Shown here piece after piece: positions 1 through 8,962 of a DNA stretch of 64,000 nucleotides. The notes under the pieces were generated by a model. That model made no database searches, was not told where the DNA came from, and saw only the letters and a list, made by a program, of their open reading frames with translations. Origin of the DNA: Chryseobacterium viscerum. Its GTDB lineage: Bacteria > Bacteroidota > Bacteroidia > Flavobacteriales > Weeksellaceae. The DNA lies in contig NZ_JAPDFT010000001.1 in NCBI RefSeq assembly GCF_025949665.1, positions 682,001 to 746,000 on the forward strand, read 5' to 3'. How positions within the stretch are numbered: the first letter of the stretch is position 1; each line of letters begins with the position of its first letter. A program made the position numbers and the translations under genes.

Positions 1-632
1 AGGGAGAAATTTGTACATGCCCTTCAAGATTGCTCGTTCAGGAAGATATTGCAGATGCCTTTATTGAAAAAGTGATTGAAAGAGTAAAAGCCATCAAAGT
101 AGGAAATCCGCTGGACAAAACCGTAATGATGGGAGCTCAGGCCTCAAAGATTCAGAAAGATAAAATCCTTTCCTATATCCAGTTGGGAATAGAAGAAGGA
201 GCGGAAGTGCTCGTAGGAGGAGAAGTTAATCATCTTGGAGAAGATCTGGAAGACGGATATTACATTCAGCCAACGGTTTTCAAAGGAAACAACAGAATGA
301 GAATCTTTCAGGAAGAAATTTTCGGGCCGGTGCTGGCATTTACGACCTTTAAAGATGAAGAAGATGCAGTAAAAATTGCCAATGATACCATTTATGGACT
401 TGGCGCCGGGGTTTGGACAAGAGATGCTCACCAGCTATACAATATCCCTCGTCAGATAGAAGCGGGAAGAGTATGGGTAAACCAATATCACTCTTACCCT
501 GCAGGTGCTCCTTTCGGAGGTTACAAACAATCCGGAATCGGAAGAGAGAATCATAAAATGATGCTCGATCATTACCGCCAAACCAAAAACATGCTGATTT
601 CTTACAACAAGAATAAGTTAGGTTTCTTTTAA
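1..632 (+). CDS. NAD(P)-dependent aldehyde dehydrogenase, 3' part (cut by window edge)
   Basis: This is the C-terminal part of an aldehyde dehydrogenase, which oxidises an aldehyde to the carboxylate with NAD(P)+. The open frame runs in from the left edge (first full codon at base 3), so the internal TTG at 30 is not the start. The first residues GEICTCPSR carry the catalytic cysteine (codon 12-14) in the family active-site signature. Downstream are the typical EEIFGPVL segment and the C-terminal [13 protein letters not shown] motif. About 209 of roughly 500 residues are visible; the NAD-binding half lies outside. GEICTCPSR resembles the ExaC/AldB acetaldehyde dehydrogenase branch, which fits the alcohol dehydrogenase and DUF779 gene that follow. 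The family is certain; the substrate is inferred. Confidence 0.93.
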   Translation, partial: GEICTCPSRLLVQEDIADAFIEKVIERVKAIKVGNPLDKTVMMGAQASKIQKDKILSYIQLGIEEGAEVLVGGEVNHLGEDLEDGYYIQPTVFKGNNRMRIFQEEIFGPVLAFTTFKDEEDAVKIANDTIYGLGAGVWTRDAHQLYNIPRQIEAGRVWVNQYHSYPAGAPFGGYKQSGIGRENHKMMLDHYRQTKNMLISYNKNKLGFF

Positions 633-639
633 TGTTATT

Positions 640-776
640 TAGGACGTGCCCGATTGCCTTGGCTTTATCCAGGGCAAAACGGTCGGGCTATGCAGGGCTG
701 CACTTCGTTTCGGTGCTCCATTGCATTTCGCACCGGCTCGTTCCTCGCCGCCCTTACTATCCCTCACGCAGAGAAA
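640..776. repeat. GC-rich dispersed-repeat-like intergenic block
   Basis: Inside the gap between the aldehyde and alcohol dehydrogenase genes lies a block that is visibly GC-rich in an otherwise AT-rich region. It contains segments such as GGTCGGGCTATGCAGGGCTG and ends near CCCTCACGCAG. It has no credible coding frame. Blocks of this look occur between genes in many Flavobacteriia as dispersed repeats; that assignment is from memory and needs a genome self-comparison. The rest of the gap (777-906) is ordinary AT-rich leader. Confidence 0.5.
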
Positions 777-906
777 TATTGGTCTTTTGATATACATTTT
801 CTATTTAGTCATTGACTTATAAAGCAGCATAGCGATTTACAGCTAACTGTTTACATCTGGTGATAAAAACTAATAACCCAAAATAACTCCATCCAAAAAA
901 TAAAAT

Positions 907-1941
907 ATGATTCCAAAAACAATGAAAGCGGCAGTAGTTCAAGGCTACGGCCAGCCTCTGAAAATAGAAGAAGTACCCGTAAGAGAACCCGGAAGATATG
1001 AAGTCCTTGTTAAGGTAATAGCCTGTGGAGTCTGCCATACAGATTTACATGCTGTAGATGGTGACTGGCCTGCAAAACCCAAGATGCCTCTTATTCCCGG
1101 ACATGAAGGAGTAGGTATTGTGGTAGCCTGCGGACCTGAATCTTTTGTAAAAGAAGGTGATGCCGTAGGTGTTCCCTGGTTGTACAGTGCCTGTGGATGT
1201 TGTGATTATTGTATCACAGGATGGGAAACCCTTTGTGAAGCACAGAAAAACGGAGGCTATAGCGTAGATGGCGGTTTTGCAGAATATGTTATTGCAGACT
1301 CAAGATATGTGGGACATTTGAAATCAGATGTTAACTTTCTTGAAATTGCTCCTATTTTATGTGCCGGAGTAACTGTTTATAAAGGATTAAAGGAAACAGA
1401 AACAAAACCTGGAGAATGGGTAGCTATTTCAGGAATCGGCGGGCTGGGACATGTAGCGGTTCAGTATGCCAAAGCAATGGGAATGCATGTAGCAGCCATT
1501 GATGTTGCTGATGATAAACTCGAACTGGCAAAAAAATTAGGAGCAGACCTTGTAGTCAATGCAAAAAACACTGATCCTGGACAATATTTGCATAAAGAAG
1601 TTGGCGGAATGCACGGCGCATTGATTACAGCCGTTTCTCCTATTGCCTTCAAACAAGGAATAGATGTTTTAAGAAGAAAAGGAACCATTGCTCTGAACGG
1701 TCTTCCTCCCGGCTCCTTTGAACTTCCGATTTTTGAAACAGTTTTAAAAAGGATCACTGTGCGAGGTTCCATCGTAGGAACCCGAAAAGACATGCAGGAA
1801 GCATTGGATTTTGCCAATGAAGGATTGGTAAAAGCCACAGTTACTCCCGCAAAACTGGAAGATATCAATGATGTATTCGATAAAATGAAAAAAGGACAGA
1901 TTGACGGCAGAATCGTTTTGGATATTGCCGGCTCAAATTAA
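907..1941 (+). CDS. zinc-dependent alcohol dehydrogenase, AdhP-like
   Basis: Medium-chain zinc alcohol dehydrogenase interconverting primary alcohols and aldehydes with NAD(H). Residues 40-46 (CGVCHTD) supply catalytic zinc ligand Cys43, and GHE near 67 supplies the next ligand. The cysteine cluster ACGCCDYC...LC (about 96-112) is the structural zinc lobe. [14 protein letters not shown] (about 177-190) is the Rossmann glycine motif, and the following IDVADDK with an acidic residue suggests NAD preference. At 344 residues it is full length. ATG at 907 is taken as the start, but Met6 (922) is equally possible. It follows the aldehyde dehydrogenase in the same direction, suggesting a two-step alcohol-aldehyde-acid route. 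Confidence 0.93.
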   Translation: MIPKTMKAAVVQGYGQPLKIEEVPVREPGRYEVLVKVIACGVCHTDLHAVDGDWPAKPKMPLIPGHEGVGIVVACGPESFVKEGDAVGVPWLYSACGCCDYCITGWETLCEAQKNGGYSVDGGFAEYVIADSRYVGHLKSDVNFLEIAPILCAGVTVYKGLKETETKPGEWVAISGIGGLGHVAVQYAKAMGMHVAAIDVADDKLELAKKLGADLVVNAKNTDPGQYLHKEVGGMHGALITAVSPIAFKQGIDVLRRKGTIALNGLPPGSFELPIFETVLKRITVRGSIVGTRKDMQEALDFANEGLVKATVTPAKLEDINDVFDKMKKGQIDGRIVLDIAGSN

Positions 1942-2026
1942 TTGATGATGTGTTGCTGATCCCGGCTGGATTTACTTGTCGGGATCTTTTATAACAATAA
2001 GGTTCCGTAAGCTAAAATAAAAAACA

Positions 2027-2410
2027 ATGGAAGCAAAAATATCCAGACTCTCTGCAACAGAACAGGCACTTGAAGTGATCCGGAAATTGGAAGATCAATA
2101 TGGACCACTCATGTTTTATCAGGCAGGAGGATGCTGTGAAGGTACGCAGCCGCAATGTTTTGAAAAAGGCGGATTTTTTCCCCGGATGAATGATGCAATG
2201 ATCGGAACCATTAATGGATATGAGTTCTGGATAGACCGTGACCTATTTGAATACTGGAAATATTCACATTTTACATTAGATGTTACAGATGGCTTCGGAC
2301 CTGGTGGCTTCTCTTTGGAAACTCCCTTAGGAAAAACATTTAAAGTTCACTACAGGCTTTTCACTCCGGATGAATATAAAAATCTTGAAGCTGTAAAACG
2401 CAGTGAGTAG
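2027..2410 (+). CDS. DUF779 domain protein
   Basis: A 127-residue protein matching the DUF779 family, a small conserved family usually found beside acetaldehyde dehydrogenase genes. The family signature is visible as QAGGCCEGTQPQC (about residues 38-50) and the later DGFGPGGFSLETP. The CC pair and further cysteine could bind metal or form a redox centre, but no biochemical role is established to my knowledge. It lies 85 bp after the alcohol dehydrogenase in the same direction, consistent with an aldehyde/alcohol operon. It ends tail-to-tail with the next minus-strand gene. Confidence 0.88.
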   Translation: MEAKISRLSATEQALEVIRKLEDQYGPLMFYQAGGCCEGTQPQCFEKGGFFPRMNDAMIGTINGYEFWIDRDLFEYWKYSHFTLDVTDGFGPGGFSLETPLGKTFKVHYRLFTPDEYKNLEAVKRSE

Positions 2411-2431
2411 AGCCTTGGGCCTGAGATTGGT

Positions 2432-2944
2432 TTAAGGCTTTTGGGTAATATAAATAAGCTCTCTTTCAAACTCATATTTCCCTCTCGAAATTCCTCTTTT
2501 TAAGATAAAATATTGGCTGATTGCTATTGTGAAAGCGATTGCCCCGACCATAAGACCTTGTTGATCTCCTGTTATACTGACGAATCCTATTATAAAGCAA
2601 AAACACAGAATAAAAAACCAATTCAAAATCTGAAATCCTGAAGGAAAAAATTCTACAGATACGGATGATATACCATTTTTATCAGAAATAGTTCCACGTA
2701 ATACAGGATTACTTCTGTTCATATCAAATAGTCTTCCTCTTCTTTTGATTGTAAAGCTCTTGGCATCAATCATTCCCCGGTATTCAAACCGCGTGGGAAT
2801 TGCAGTATCTTTTTCCAATGATATGAATGTCGTATTGGTTTTATAAGTTACTTTCATTAATCTCTGTATAAGTTCTGCACTGCTGATATTGAGATCAATG
2901 GTGAGGCTGTTGTACAAGCCAATGCTTTTAAAAAATGAGTTCAT
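2432..2944 (-). CDS. hypothetical protein with two membrane segments
   Basis: A 170-residue protein of unknown family. The N-terminal part (1-105) is soluble and beta-rich in appearance, with KSFTIKRRGRLFDMNRSNPV. Two closely spaced hydrophobic segments follow (about 107-128, ILNWFFILCFCFIIGFVSI, and 133-152), and a short charged tail ends the protein. It starts 28 bp after the symporter stop, so the two are probably co-transcribed. No catalytic motif is visible and I do not assign a function. Confidence 0.7.
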   Translation of the reverse strand: MNSFFKSIGLYNSLTIDLNISSAELIQRLMKVTYKTNTTFISLEKDTAIPTRFEYRGMIDAKSFTIKRRGRLFDMNRSNPVLRGTISDKNGISSVSVEFFPSGFQILNWFFILCFCFIIGFVSITGDQQGLMVGAIAFTIAISQYFILKRGISRGKYEFERELIYITQKP

Positions 2945-2972
2945 GGGTTAATAGAAAATAGTTAAAATGCAA

Positions 2973-4172
2973 TCAGACTTTCACAAACCGGTTGACAAAC
3001 ATCGCCGCCACTATATCTCCTACAGCATTCAGAACAGTAGCCAGAGGATCTACCAGAGTCCCGATAATCATTACCGCAGGAATAGCTTCCTGAGGCAGTT
3101 TGTACACTGAGATCATCAGCATCTCCCCAATATATCCGCCATTAGGAATACCACCAGCCACAATACTCACAAAGATTGTAATTCCCAAAGCCAAAAGCAG
3201 GTTGGCCGGATCAAAGAAATCTTTTCCGATAATTAAAAATGCTACATAGATCTTGATGATAGAAGACATAGAAGATCCGTTTTTATGCAGGGTAGTCCCG
3301 ATAGGAATCACCAGATTGGCAATAGAGTTCGGAATTCCGATCTTTGATGCTGCCTGTAAATTGGCAGGCATGGTGGCAAAACTGCTGCAGGTACTTATTG
3401 CAGTAAGAGTAGGGTAGATTGCGTTAGTCCAGAAACTTTTGATTCCTTTCTGCCCGTTTGCCATAAAAGCATAAATTGAAAAGAAGACCAGAAAGTAAAT
3501 GATTCCGGCAATATAATACAAGCCTAAAGGTTTAGCATAAAATCCGAAAAGCTGTGGTCCTAAAGTCGCTACCTGGTAAGCAAAGTAAGCACCCAGACCA
3601 ATGGGAGCCAGTTTCATGACCAATAAAAGAAGCTCTTTCATCACTTCATACCCGGAAGCAATAAAAACCCGGAAAGGCTGTCCTTTTTCACCTGTCTTTC
3701 TGGCCGCAAATCCTGTCAGAAATGCAAATACCAGAAGAGCCAGCATATTTCTTCTCGAGAAAAGCTCAGTAAATTCGCCTACCGTAAAGAAACTTACAAT
3801 CCTATTACCCCATGTATCATCATTCGCTGCTTCCGTAATCATATCAGAACTCCCTGAGACTCCTGAAACCGGAAAAAGATACACAGCACAGATAGTAAAA
3901 ATAGCTGCCGTGAGAATAAAGAATAAAAAGGTAAGTGACATCACAAGGATGATTTTTCCAAATTTAGACTGCTGTTCCAAAGAAGAAATAGAATTGGATA
4001 CGGCAAAAAATACCAACGGAACTACACTCACAAAAAGAAGATTAAGGAAAATATCTCCCAAAGGTTTTATATATTCCACAAAACCAGGAGCAACAATTCC
4101 AATGATGCTTCCAATAGTGATTCCCAAAAGTAAAAATATAATTCCGGAGTAGTTTTTCAGGACCTCTTTCAT
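2973..4172 (-). CDS. dicarboxylate/amino acid:cation symporter (DAACS family)
   Basis: A 399-residue inner-membrane secondary transporter of the GltP/DctA type, importing dicarboxylates or acidic amino acids with Na+ or H+. Hydrophobic segments run the whole length. The serine-rich re-entrant loop of the family is visible as STCSSFATMP (about 260-269), followed by IGTTLHKNGSSM at the place of the usual GTTxNMDG motif. A later GGIPNGGYIGEM and a loop containing DPLATVLNAVGD match the second re-entrant hairpin. The departure from NMDG makes the substrate uncertain. The gene diverges from the subtilase across a very AT-rich gap. Confidence 0.88.
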   Translation of the reverse strand: MKEVLKNYSGIIFLLLGITIGSIIGIVAPGFVEYIKPLGDIFLNLLFVSVVPLVFFAVSNSISSLEQQSKFGKIILVMSLTFLFFILTAAIFTICAVYLFPVSGVSGSSDMITEAANDDTWGNRIVSFFTVGEFTELFSRRNMLALLVFAFLTGFAARKTGEKGQPFRVFIASGYEVMKELLLLVMKLAPIGLGAYFAYQVATLGPQLFGFYAKPLGLYYIAGIIYFLVFFSIYAFMANGQKGIKSFWTNAIYPTLTAISTCSSFATMPANLQAASKIGIPNSIANLVIPIGTTLHKNGSSMSSIIKIYVAFLIIGKDFFDPANLLLALGITIFVSIVAGGIPNGGYIGEMLMISVYKLPQEAIPAVMIIGTLVDPLATVLNAVGDIVAAMFVNRFVKV

Positions 4173-4474
4173 GCGGCGCTTTTTATCAAAGATAAGTTTA
4201 TTTTCTATGTGAGAATAGAAATTAGCTCAATTTATCAATTGTATGATTTTGGTGTATTACTATAAAATTGAAAAGTTGATATTGCTAATTATGAAATTTT
4301 ATTCTATAAAATTATCAATAGATTAAAATATTTAAATTATTTAATAATTAATTTTTTAGTCAAATTAATTCTTTATTTTATATTTTTTTTAATTATTCTT
4401 TATTGATATTGTTTTAAAAACAATTATTTGTTATATATTTAAAATTAACTAATGCAAAAAAATATTACAAATTT
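4173..4474. other. AT-rich divergent intergenic region
   Basis: About 300 bp between the symporter (minus) and the subtilase (plus). It is extremely AT-rich, with long A/T runs and no coding potential. A 17-bp near-perfect palindrome centred on 4416 (ATTGTTTTaAAAACAAT, 4408-4424) is the only structured element seen. It could be an operator or simple low-complexity sequence. No convincing TAnnTTTG box was found. Confidence 0.45.
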
Positions 4475-5833
4475 ATGAAAAGAAAAAACAAAATTTCGTT
4501 ATTACTGATTGTTGGTGCAATCACTGTAAGTTGTAACACTGATAGGTTAAATGATACTGCTGAACCTAATACTGATGCTAATGCACTTGCTAATTCCGAG
4601 GGTGTAGTCTCCGGAAGTTCTAAACCTATTCCGGGACAATACATTGTAGTTTTAAAAGATGGTATTCTGGCTCAAAATGGTCTCGCTGTTTTTAAAGGTG
4701 CAAACAATGACAGAGAAAGTTATTTAAGGCAGACTGGAGTGTTATTAGATAAATTGAAAAGTAATGTTAGTGGGCTAAAACTGGGAATTGATAATCAAAA
4801 AATTTCCAATGCTTTCGGGTATGCTCTGGAAGGTTTTGTTGCTGGAAATCTTACTGATGTAGAAGTGGAAACACTGAAGAAGGATTCAAGAATCAAAAGT
4901 ATTGAACAGGATTATCAGATTTCATTAGGAACGGCAGTAGGTACTATTGCAAAAGCCACCTCTCAACAAGAGTTACCTTGGGGGATTACAAGAATAGGAG
5001 GTTCAGGAGATGGAACAGGAAAGACAGCCTGGGTAATTGACTCTGGAATAGATTTGGATCATCCGGATCTTAATGTAGATACCCAAAGAAGTGTTTCTTT
5101 TGCAGGGGATAACAACCCTGATGATGGGAATGGTCATGGAACTCATGTTGCAGGAACTATTGCTGCTATTAATAATAATATTGGTGTTGTAGGGGTAGCT
5201 GCCGGTGCTAAAGTTGTTGCATTGAAAGTTTTAAAAAGCGATGGACGTGGAGAGTTTTCATGGACTGTTTCTGCCCTGGATTATGTATATGCTAATGCTT
5301 CGGTAAATGATGTTGTAAACATGAGTTTAGGACCAAAAGTAAGAGGTAGGTTTTCTGCTACTGATCAAGCTACCTTAAAGGTTGCTCAGAAAGGTATTAA
5401 AATAGCTATTGCAGCAGGGAATAGTTATGATGATGCTGATTACTATTCACCAGCAGCCGTGAATCATGAAAATATCTATACCATATCAGCCATAGCTCAA
5501 GGTGATTACTGGGCCCATTTTTCTAATTATGGGATTGGTGTCGATTATGCTGCCCCGGGCTACAGTATAAAATCAACTTGGTTAAATGGTACATATAACA
5601 CAATAAGCGGAACTTCTATGGCATCGCCTCATGCAGCAGGAATTCTGTTATTAGGAACTCCAACAAGTGATGGTAGTGTAAAACCTGCTTATTGGGAGTA
5701 TAAATATGGATGGTTAAATGATGGAACATATGGAAAATATTATACTGGTAAATATAGCCCTACAAATATTTATTCTACAGCAGATTATCGTTACGATAAA
5801 GATGGTGTAATTGATAAGATTATTCACAGATAA
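4475..5833 (+). CDS. S8 family subtilisin-like peptidase, lipoprotein
   Basis: A 452-residue exported serine protease. The N-terminus has a lipoprotein signal with lipobox ending at Cys20 (TVSC). Residues about 52-147 match an inhibitor I9 propeptide (PGQYIVVLKDG to SIEQDYQI). The catalytic triad is Asp189 (VIDSGID), His221 (GHGTHVAG) and Ser381 (GTSMASPHAAG), and an AAGNS oxyanion segment lies between. The tail after Ser381 is only about 70 residues, rich in Tyr and Gly, with no T9SS sorting signal. Anchoring to a membrane rather than secretion through T9SS is inferred from the lipobox. A strong terminator follows, so it is probably monocistronic. Confidence 0.94.
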   Translation: MKRKNKISLLLIVGAITVSCNTDRLNDTAEPNTDANALANSEGVVSGSSKPIPGQYIVVLKDGILAQNGLAVFKGANNDRESYLRQTGVLLDKLKSNVSGLKLGIDNQKISNAFGYALEGFVAGNLTDVEVETLKKDSRIKSIEQDYQISLGTAVGTIAKATSQQELPWGITRIGGSGDGTGKTAWVIDSGIDLDHPDLNVDTQRSVSFAGDNNPDDGNGHGTHVAGTIAAINNNIGVVGVAAGAKVVALKVLKSDGRGEFSWTVSALDYVYANASVNDVVNMSLGPKVRGRFSATDQATLKVAQKGIKIAIAAGNSYDDADYYSPAAVNHENIYTISAIAQGDYWAHFSNYGIGVDYAAPGYSIKSTWLNGTYNTISGTSMASPHAAGILLLGTPTSDGSVKPAYWEYKYGWLNDGTYGKYYTGKYSPTNIYSTADYRYDKDGVIDKIIHR

Positions 5834-5850
5834 TCATTTATAGTTTTAAC

Positions 5851-5884
5851 TAAAAAGAGATGGAGTTATCCGTCTCTTTTTTTG
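5851..5884 (+). terminator. Rho-independent terminator after subtilase
   Basis: Hairpin AAGAGATGG / CCGTCTCTT (one G-U type pair) with a 6-nt loop, followed by a T run. It lies 18 bp after the subtilase stop. Confidence 0.8.
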
Positions 5885-5972
5885 TTGATATTGTTTGTAT
5901 GATATGAATATTAAAACTTTTTTTAGGACAAATTTTCATGTTTTATTATATATCATTCAAAGATAAATTTCA

Positions 5973-5980
5973 TAAATTTG
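5973..5980 (+). promoter_or_regulatory. -7 box (TAAATTTG) upstream of cbpA
   Basis: TAAATTTG matches the Bacteroidetes -7 consensus TAnnTTTG and lies 16 bp before the cbpA start codon. No TTG was found at the usual -33 distance, so the promoter may be weak or differently regulated. Confidence 0.45.
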
Positions 5981-5996
5981 GGTAAACCTCATTTCT

Positions 5997-6911
5997 ATGG
6001 CTTATATAGATTACTATAAAATTTTAGGCGTAGATAAAAGCGCAACACAGGATGATATCAAAAAGGCCTACCGGAAACAGGCCAGGAAACTTCATCCCGA
6101 TCTGAATCCTGATGATAAGGAAGCCGAAAGACAGTTCAAAGAATTGAATGAAGCCAACGAAGTACTCAGCAATCCGGAAAACAGATCTAAATACGACAAG
6201 TATGGAGAACACTGGAAACATGGTGAAGAATACGAAAAGGCGCAGCAGCAGCAAAGACAATATCAACAGCAAAATAATTATGGCGGTGGATTCTCCGGTG
6301 CTGATTTTGGTGATGGGGAAGACTTTTCAGATTTCTTCCAGAATATGTTTGGCGGAGCAGGTAGCGGATTTGGTAAAAGCTCACGAGGAAGAGCTTCCGG
6401 AAAGTTCAAAGGACAGGATATCAAAGCAGAATTAACTCTGAATCTGAGAGATGCTGCAAAAACCCACCCGCAAACCTTTGATATCAATGGGAAAAAAGTC
6501 AGAATCACAATTCCGGCAGGTGTCTATGACGGGCAGCAGATCAAACTGAAAGGGCATGGAAATCCGGGGGTCAATGGAGGTCCAAGCGGAGATCTATATA
6601 TTACTTTTAATATCCCAGCCGATCCGAATTTTGAAAGAATCGGGGATGATCTGAAAACCAAGGTAACCATTGATCTGTATACCGCTGTTTTAGGCGGAGA
6701 AGTGAATGTAAATACCCTGGAAGGAAGCGTAAAGCTTAAAGTAAAACCGGAAACCCAAACCGGAATTACTGTAAGGCTGAAAGGAAAAGGCTTTCCTGTC
6801 TATAAAAAAGAAGGAGAACATGGAGATCTTTTTGTAACCTATGAAGTGAAACTGCCCACCAACCTTACCGAGAAGCAGAAAGAACTTTTTGAACAACTAA
6901 AAAATTCCTAA
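5997..6911 (+). CDS. cbpA: DnaJ-class co-chaperone CbpA
   Basis: A 304-residue J-domain protein that stimulates the DnaK ATPase. The J domain occupies residues 1-70 with the HPD motif ([10 protein letters not shown]). A Gln/Gly/Phe-rich linker follows (about 80-130). The two beta-barrel substrate-binding domains (about 139-300) are present, but the four CxxCxGxG zinc motifs of true DnaJ are absent, which makes it the CbpA type. The pairing with a cbpM-like gene 3 bp downstream supports this. ATG at 5997 is placed right after a candidate promoter. Confidence 0.93.
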   Translation: MAYIDYYKILGVDKSATQDDIKKAYRKQARKLHPDLNPDDKEAERQFKELNEANEVLSNPENRSKYDKYGEHWKHGEEYEKAQQQQRQYQQQNNYGGGFSGADFGDGEDFSDFFQNMFGGAGSGFGKSSRGRASGKFKGQDIKAELTLNLRDAAKTHPQTFDINGKKVRITIPAGVYDGQQIKLKGHGNPGVNGGPSGDLYITFNIPADPNFERIGDDLKTKVTIDLYTAVLGGEVNVNTLEGSVKLKVKPETQTGITVRLKGKGFPVYKKEGEHGDLFVTYEVKLPTNLTEKQKELFEQLKNS

Positions 6912-6914
6912 GCT

Positions 6915-7217
6915 ATGATTGAAAGAATATCACGGGAAGAACTCGTAAGAATCTATAATATAGAAATCACTTTTTTTGATGAGCTTGTAGATTATGGGCT
7001 ATTGAATATACAGATTGAAGACAATATCCATTATCTGATGTATGAGGATCTGCCTGATCTGGAAAAATTTGCCAACTGGTATTATGATCTTGAAGTCAAT
7101 CTTCCCGGTCTTGAAGTGATTCACAATATGCTGAAAAAACTGGATGCGCTGAACCGAAGAAACAGAGAGTTGATGAATAAACTTTCTGCAATAAGTAATC
7201 AATATGAAGATATTTAG
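6915..7217 (+). CDS. cbpM: chaperone modulator CbpM-like
   Basis: A 100-residue MerR-like protein of the CbpM family, which binds the CbpA J domain and modulates it. The N-terminus ISREELVRIYNIEITFFDEL looks like the helix-turn-helix-like CbpM fold, and the C-terminal half is a coiled helix (LKKLDALNRRNRELMNKL). It starts 3 bp after cbpA, so the pair is translationally coupled. The family call rests on length, context and the N-terminal pattern. Confidence 0.85.
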   Translation: MIERISREELVRIYNIEITFFDELVDYGLLNIQIEDNIHYLMYEDLPDLEKFANWYYDLEVNLPGLEVIHNMLKKLDALNRRNRELMNKLSAISNQYEDI

Positions 7218-7253
7218 TTTAGTTTTGTAGCTTTTTAAAGCAACTCTATAATT

Positions 7254-7781
7254 ATGAATGAAGAAAAGGTGATTACACTAAAACCGGAAAGAAAGATTTT
7301 TGAAGATATTTATTTTAGCGGTAATCAGGGAAGTCTGCTTTTTTCACCTACAACGAAAAGTAAAACCGTTGCCACCATTGCAGCAGCAATCATTGTTTTT
7401 ATTGTTTTTCTTTTGAAGGATAATCTGAGCAAAGAAAGTGTAGGGATTTTATACTTTTTGAGTTTTATTTTTTTGCTTTGTGCTGTTTTTCTGTCTGTAA
7501 GTGTCAATAAAGTTTCAAGATGGAAAAAACAGGTGAATCATTATTTGCATGTTCTGGAAAAGTGTAAAGTGTATGAAATCAGATTTGATCAGAATTTTTT
7601 CACTGTGAATATTGATGGAGAAAAAGAAACCAGTGAGTGGAAAGATTTTGAATATTTTGACAGCAATAATGAATTTATTTCCCTTGAAGGAAAATACAGC
7701 TATATGTTTCCCAGAAAAGCAATGAGTGAAAAAGAATATAGTTTTCTCAAAAATAAATTAAAAGAAAATATCAAGCAATAA
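7254..7781 (+). CDS. YcxB-like membrane protein
   Basis: A 175-residue protein with a short cytoplasmic N-terminus, two adjacent TM segments (about 39-55 and 64-84) and a soluble C-terminal region. The C-terminal part has SEWKDFEYFDSNNEFISL, then YMFPRKAMSEKEYSFLKN, the pattern of YcxB-like domains. The role of that domain is unknown. A -7 box (TAGTTTTG, 7220-7227) lies 26 bp upstream, so it may have its own promoter separate from cbpAM. A hairpin terminator follows. Confidence 0.75.
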   Translation: MNEEKVITLKPERKIFEDIYFSGNQGSLLFSPTTKSKTVATIAAAIIVFIVFLLKDNLSKESVGILYFLSFIFLLCAVFLSVSVNKVSRWKKQVNHYLHVLEKCKVYEIRFDQNFFTVNIDGEKETSEWKDFEYFDSNNEFISLEGKYSYMFPRKAMSEKEYSFLKNKLKENIKQ

Positions 7782-7786
7782 AAATA

Positions 7787-7818
7787 AAAAACGGAACAAA
7801 ATTTTGTTCCGTTTTTTT
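7787..7818. terminator. bidirectional terminator hairpin
   Basis: Perfect stem AAAACGGAACAAAA / TTTTGTTCCGTTTT with A and T runs on both sides, between convergent genes. It can serve both the YcxB-like gene and the cysteine synthase gene. Confidence 0.88.
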
Positions 7819-7844
7819 ATTATCTTATAAGTAAGCCTTCTTGC

Positions 7845-8837
7845 TTATTTATTTTCTTCCAGCCATCCCATTTCCTTCATCCACTCGTCATTGTAGATCT
7901 TTCCTACATATCTTGAACCGTGGTCATGAAGTAAAACGACAATTACATCATCTTTAGTAAACTGATCTTTCATCTGGATCAAAGAAGCAATGGCACTTCC
8001 GGCAGAATATCCGCAGAAAATTCCTTCTTCCTTAGCCAGCTTTCTGGCATAGATAGCGCCGTCTTTGTCTGTTACTTTTTCAAAATGATCTATTACAGAC
8101 ATGTCGTAGTTTTCAGGGATGATATCTTCCCCGATACCTTCTGTAATATAAGTATATGCGTGATCATAGTGCAGTTCTCCGGTTTCGTGGAATTCCTTCA
8201 GAATAGAACCATAGGTATCAACACCGATTACTTTGATGTTTGGATTTTTTTCTTTGAAGAAAGTTCCGCATCCTGTAATTGTGCCTCCTGTTCCGGCTCC
8301 TACTACAAAGTGAGTCAGGTTTCCTTCAGTCTGTTCCCAGATCTCAGGAGCTGTAGACTCATAATGAGCGGCTCTGTTAGATAAGTTGTCATATTGGTTC
8401 ACATACCAGCCGTTCTCTGTCTCTTTTGCCAGTCTTTTTGAAACTGAATAATACGAACGCGGGTCAGTAGGTTTTACATCGGTAGGACAAACGATTACTT
8501 CCGCACCTACAGCACGAAGGATGTCACACTTTTCTTTTGATTGCTTAGAGTTGGTTACAAAAATACATTTGTAGCCTTTGATGATCGCTGCTAATGCCAA
8601 TCCCATTCCTGTATTTCCTGAAGTCCCTTCAATAATGGTTCCTCCAGGTTTTAATCTGCCGTCTTTTTCGGCATCTTCTATCATTTTAAGAGCCATTCTG
8701 TCCTTTACTGAGTTTCCAGGATTGAAGGTCTCTACTTTTGCTAATACTAATGCCGGGAAATCTTCACCTAATACTTTGTTAAGCTTTACCAGCGGCGTGT
8801 TACCTATAGTTTCAAGGATATTTTTTGCGTATTTCAT
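7845..8837 (-). CDS. PLP-dependent cysteine synthase / cystathionine beta-synthase family enzyme
   Basis: A 330-residue fold-type II PLP enzyme making cysteine or cystathionine from an activated serine. Lys45 in NPGNSVKDR is the Schiff-base lysine. TSGNTG (about 90-95) binds the substrate carboxylate, and GAGTGGTITG is the PLP-phosphate loop. The length and the C-terminal FCGYSAGSA and VVLLHDHGSRYVGK resemble the catalytic core of cystathionine beta-synthase without the C-terminal CBS domains. The exact substrate (O-acetylserine or serine plus homocysteine) cannot be settled by eye. The promoter -7 box is at 8857-8864, and the DnaA-box array is just upstream. Confidence 0.92.
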   Translation of the reverse strand: MKYAKNILETIGNTPLVKLNKVLGEDFPALVLAKVETFNPGNSVKDRMALKMIEDAEKDGRLKPGGTIIEGTSGNTGMGLALAAIIKGYKCIFVTNSKQSKEKCDILRAVGAEVIVCPTDVKPTDPRSYYSVSKRLAKETENGWYVNQYDNLSNRAAHYESTAPEIWEQTEGNLTHFVVGAGTGGTITGCGTFFKEKNPNIKVIGVDTYGSILKEFHETGELHYDHAYTYITEGIGEDIIPENYDMSVIDHFEKVTDKDGAIYARKLAKEEGIFCGYSAGSAIASLIQMKDQFTKDDVIVVLLHDHGSRYVGKIYNDEWMKEMGWLEENK

Positions 8838-8856
8838 AAATGTTTTATATGCGGCG

Positions 8857-8864
8857 CAAAGATA
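8857..8864 (-). promoter_or_regulatory. -7 box (TATCTTTG) for the cysteine synthase gene
   Basis: On the minus strand TATCTTTG fits TAnnTTTG and is 19 bp before the start codon. No matching -33 TTG is seen. The three DnaA boxes begin 22 bp further upstream. Confidence 0.5.
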
Positions 8865-8886
8865 AGGCTTTTAAAATTATCTGCGC

Positions 8887-8917
8887 TGTGGATAACGTGT
8901 GGATAAGTTGTGAATAA
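8887..8917. other. three tandem DnaA boxes (candidate oriC element or DnaA-controlled promoter)
   Basis: TGTGGATAA at 8887-8895, TGTGGATAA at 8898-8906 and TGTGAATAA at 8909-8917 are, on the minus strand, perfect matches to the DnaA consensus TTATNCACA. They share one orientation and an exact 11-bp period, about one helical turn. They lie in the 125-bp gap between the cysteine synthase and permease genes, next to an AT-rich stretch (8865-8880). This is what DnaA assembly sites look like. Whether it is the chromosomal origin is not shown: no dnaA, dnaN or gidA is in the window, and gene orientation does not switch here. Confidence 0.6.
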
Positions 8918-8962
8918 AGTTAAAAACCCCTGAAAGACAGCGAATAATTGTCAATTATCAAT

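Noticed and set aside
4408..4424. Operator for the subtilase
   Set aside because: A single short A/T palindrome in very AT-rich DNA is not enough evidence.
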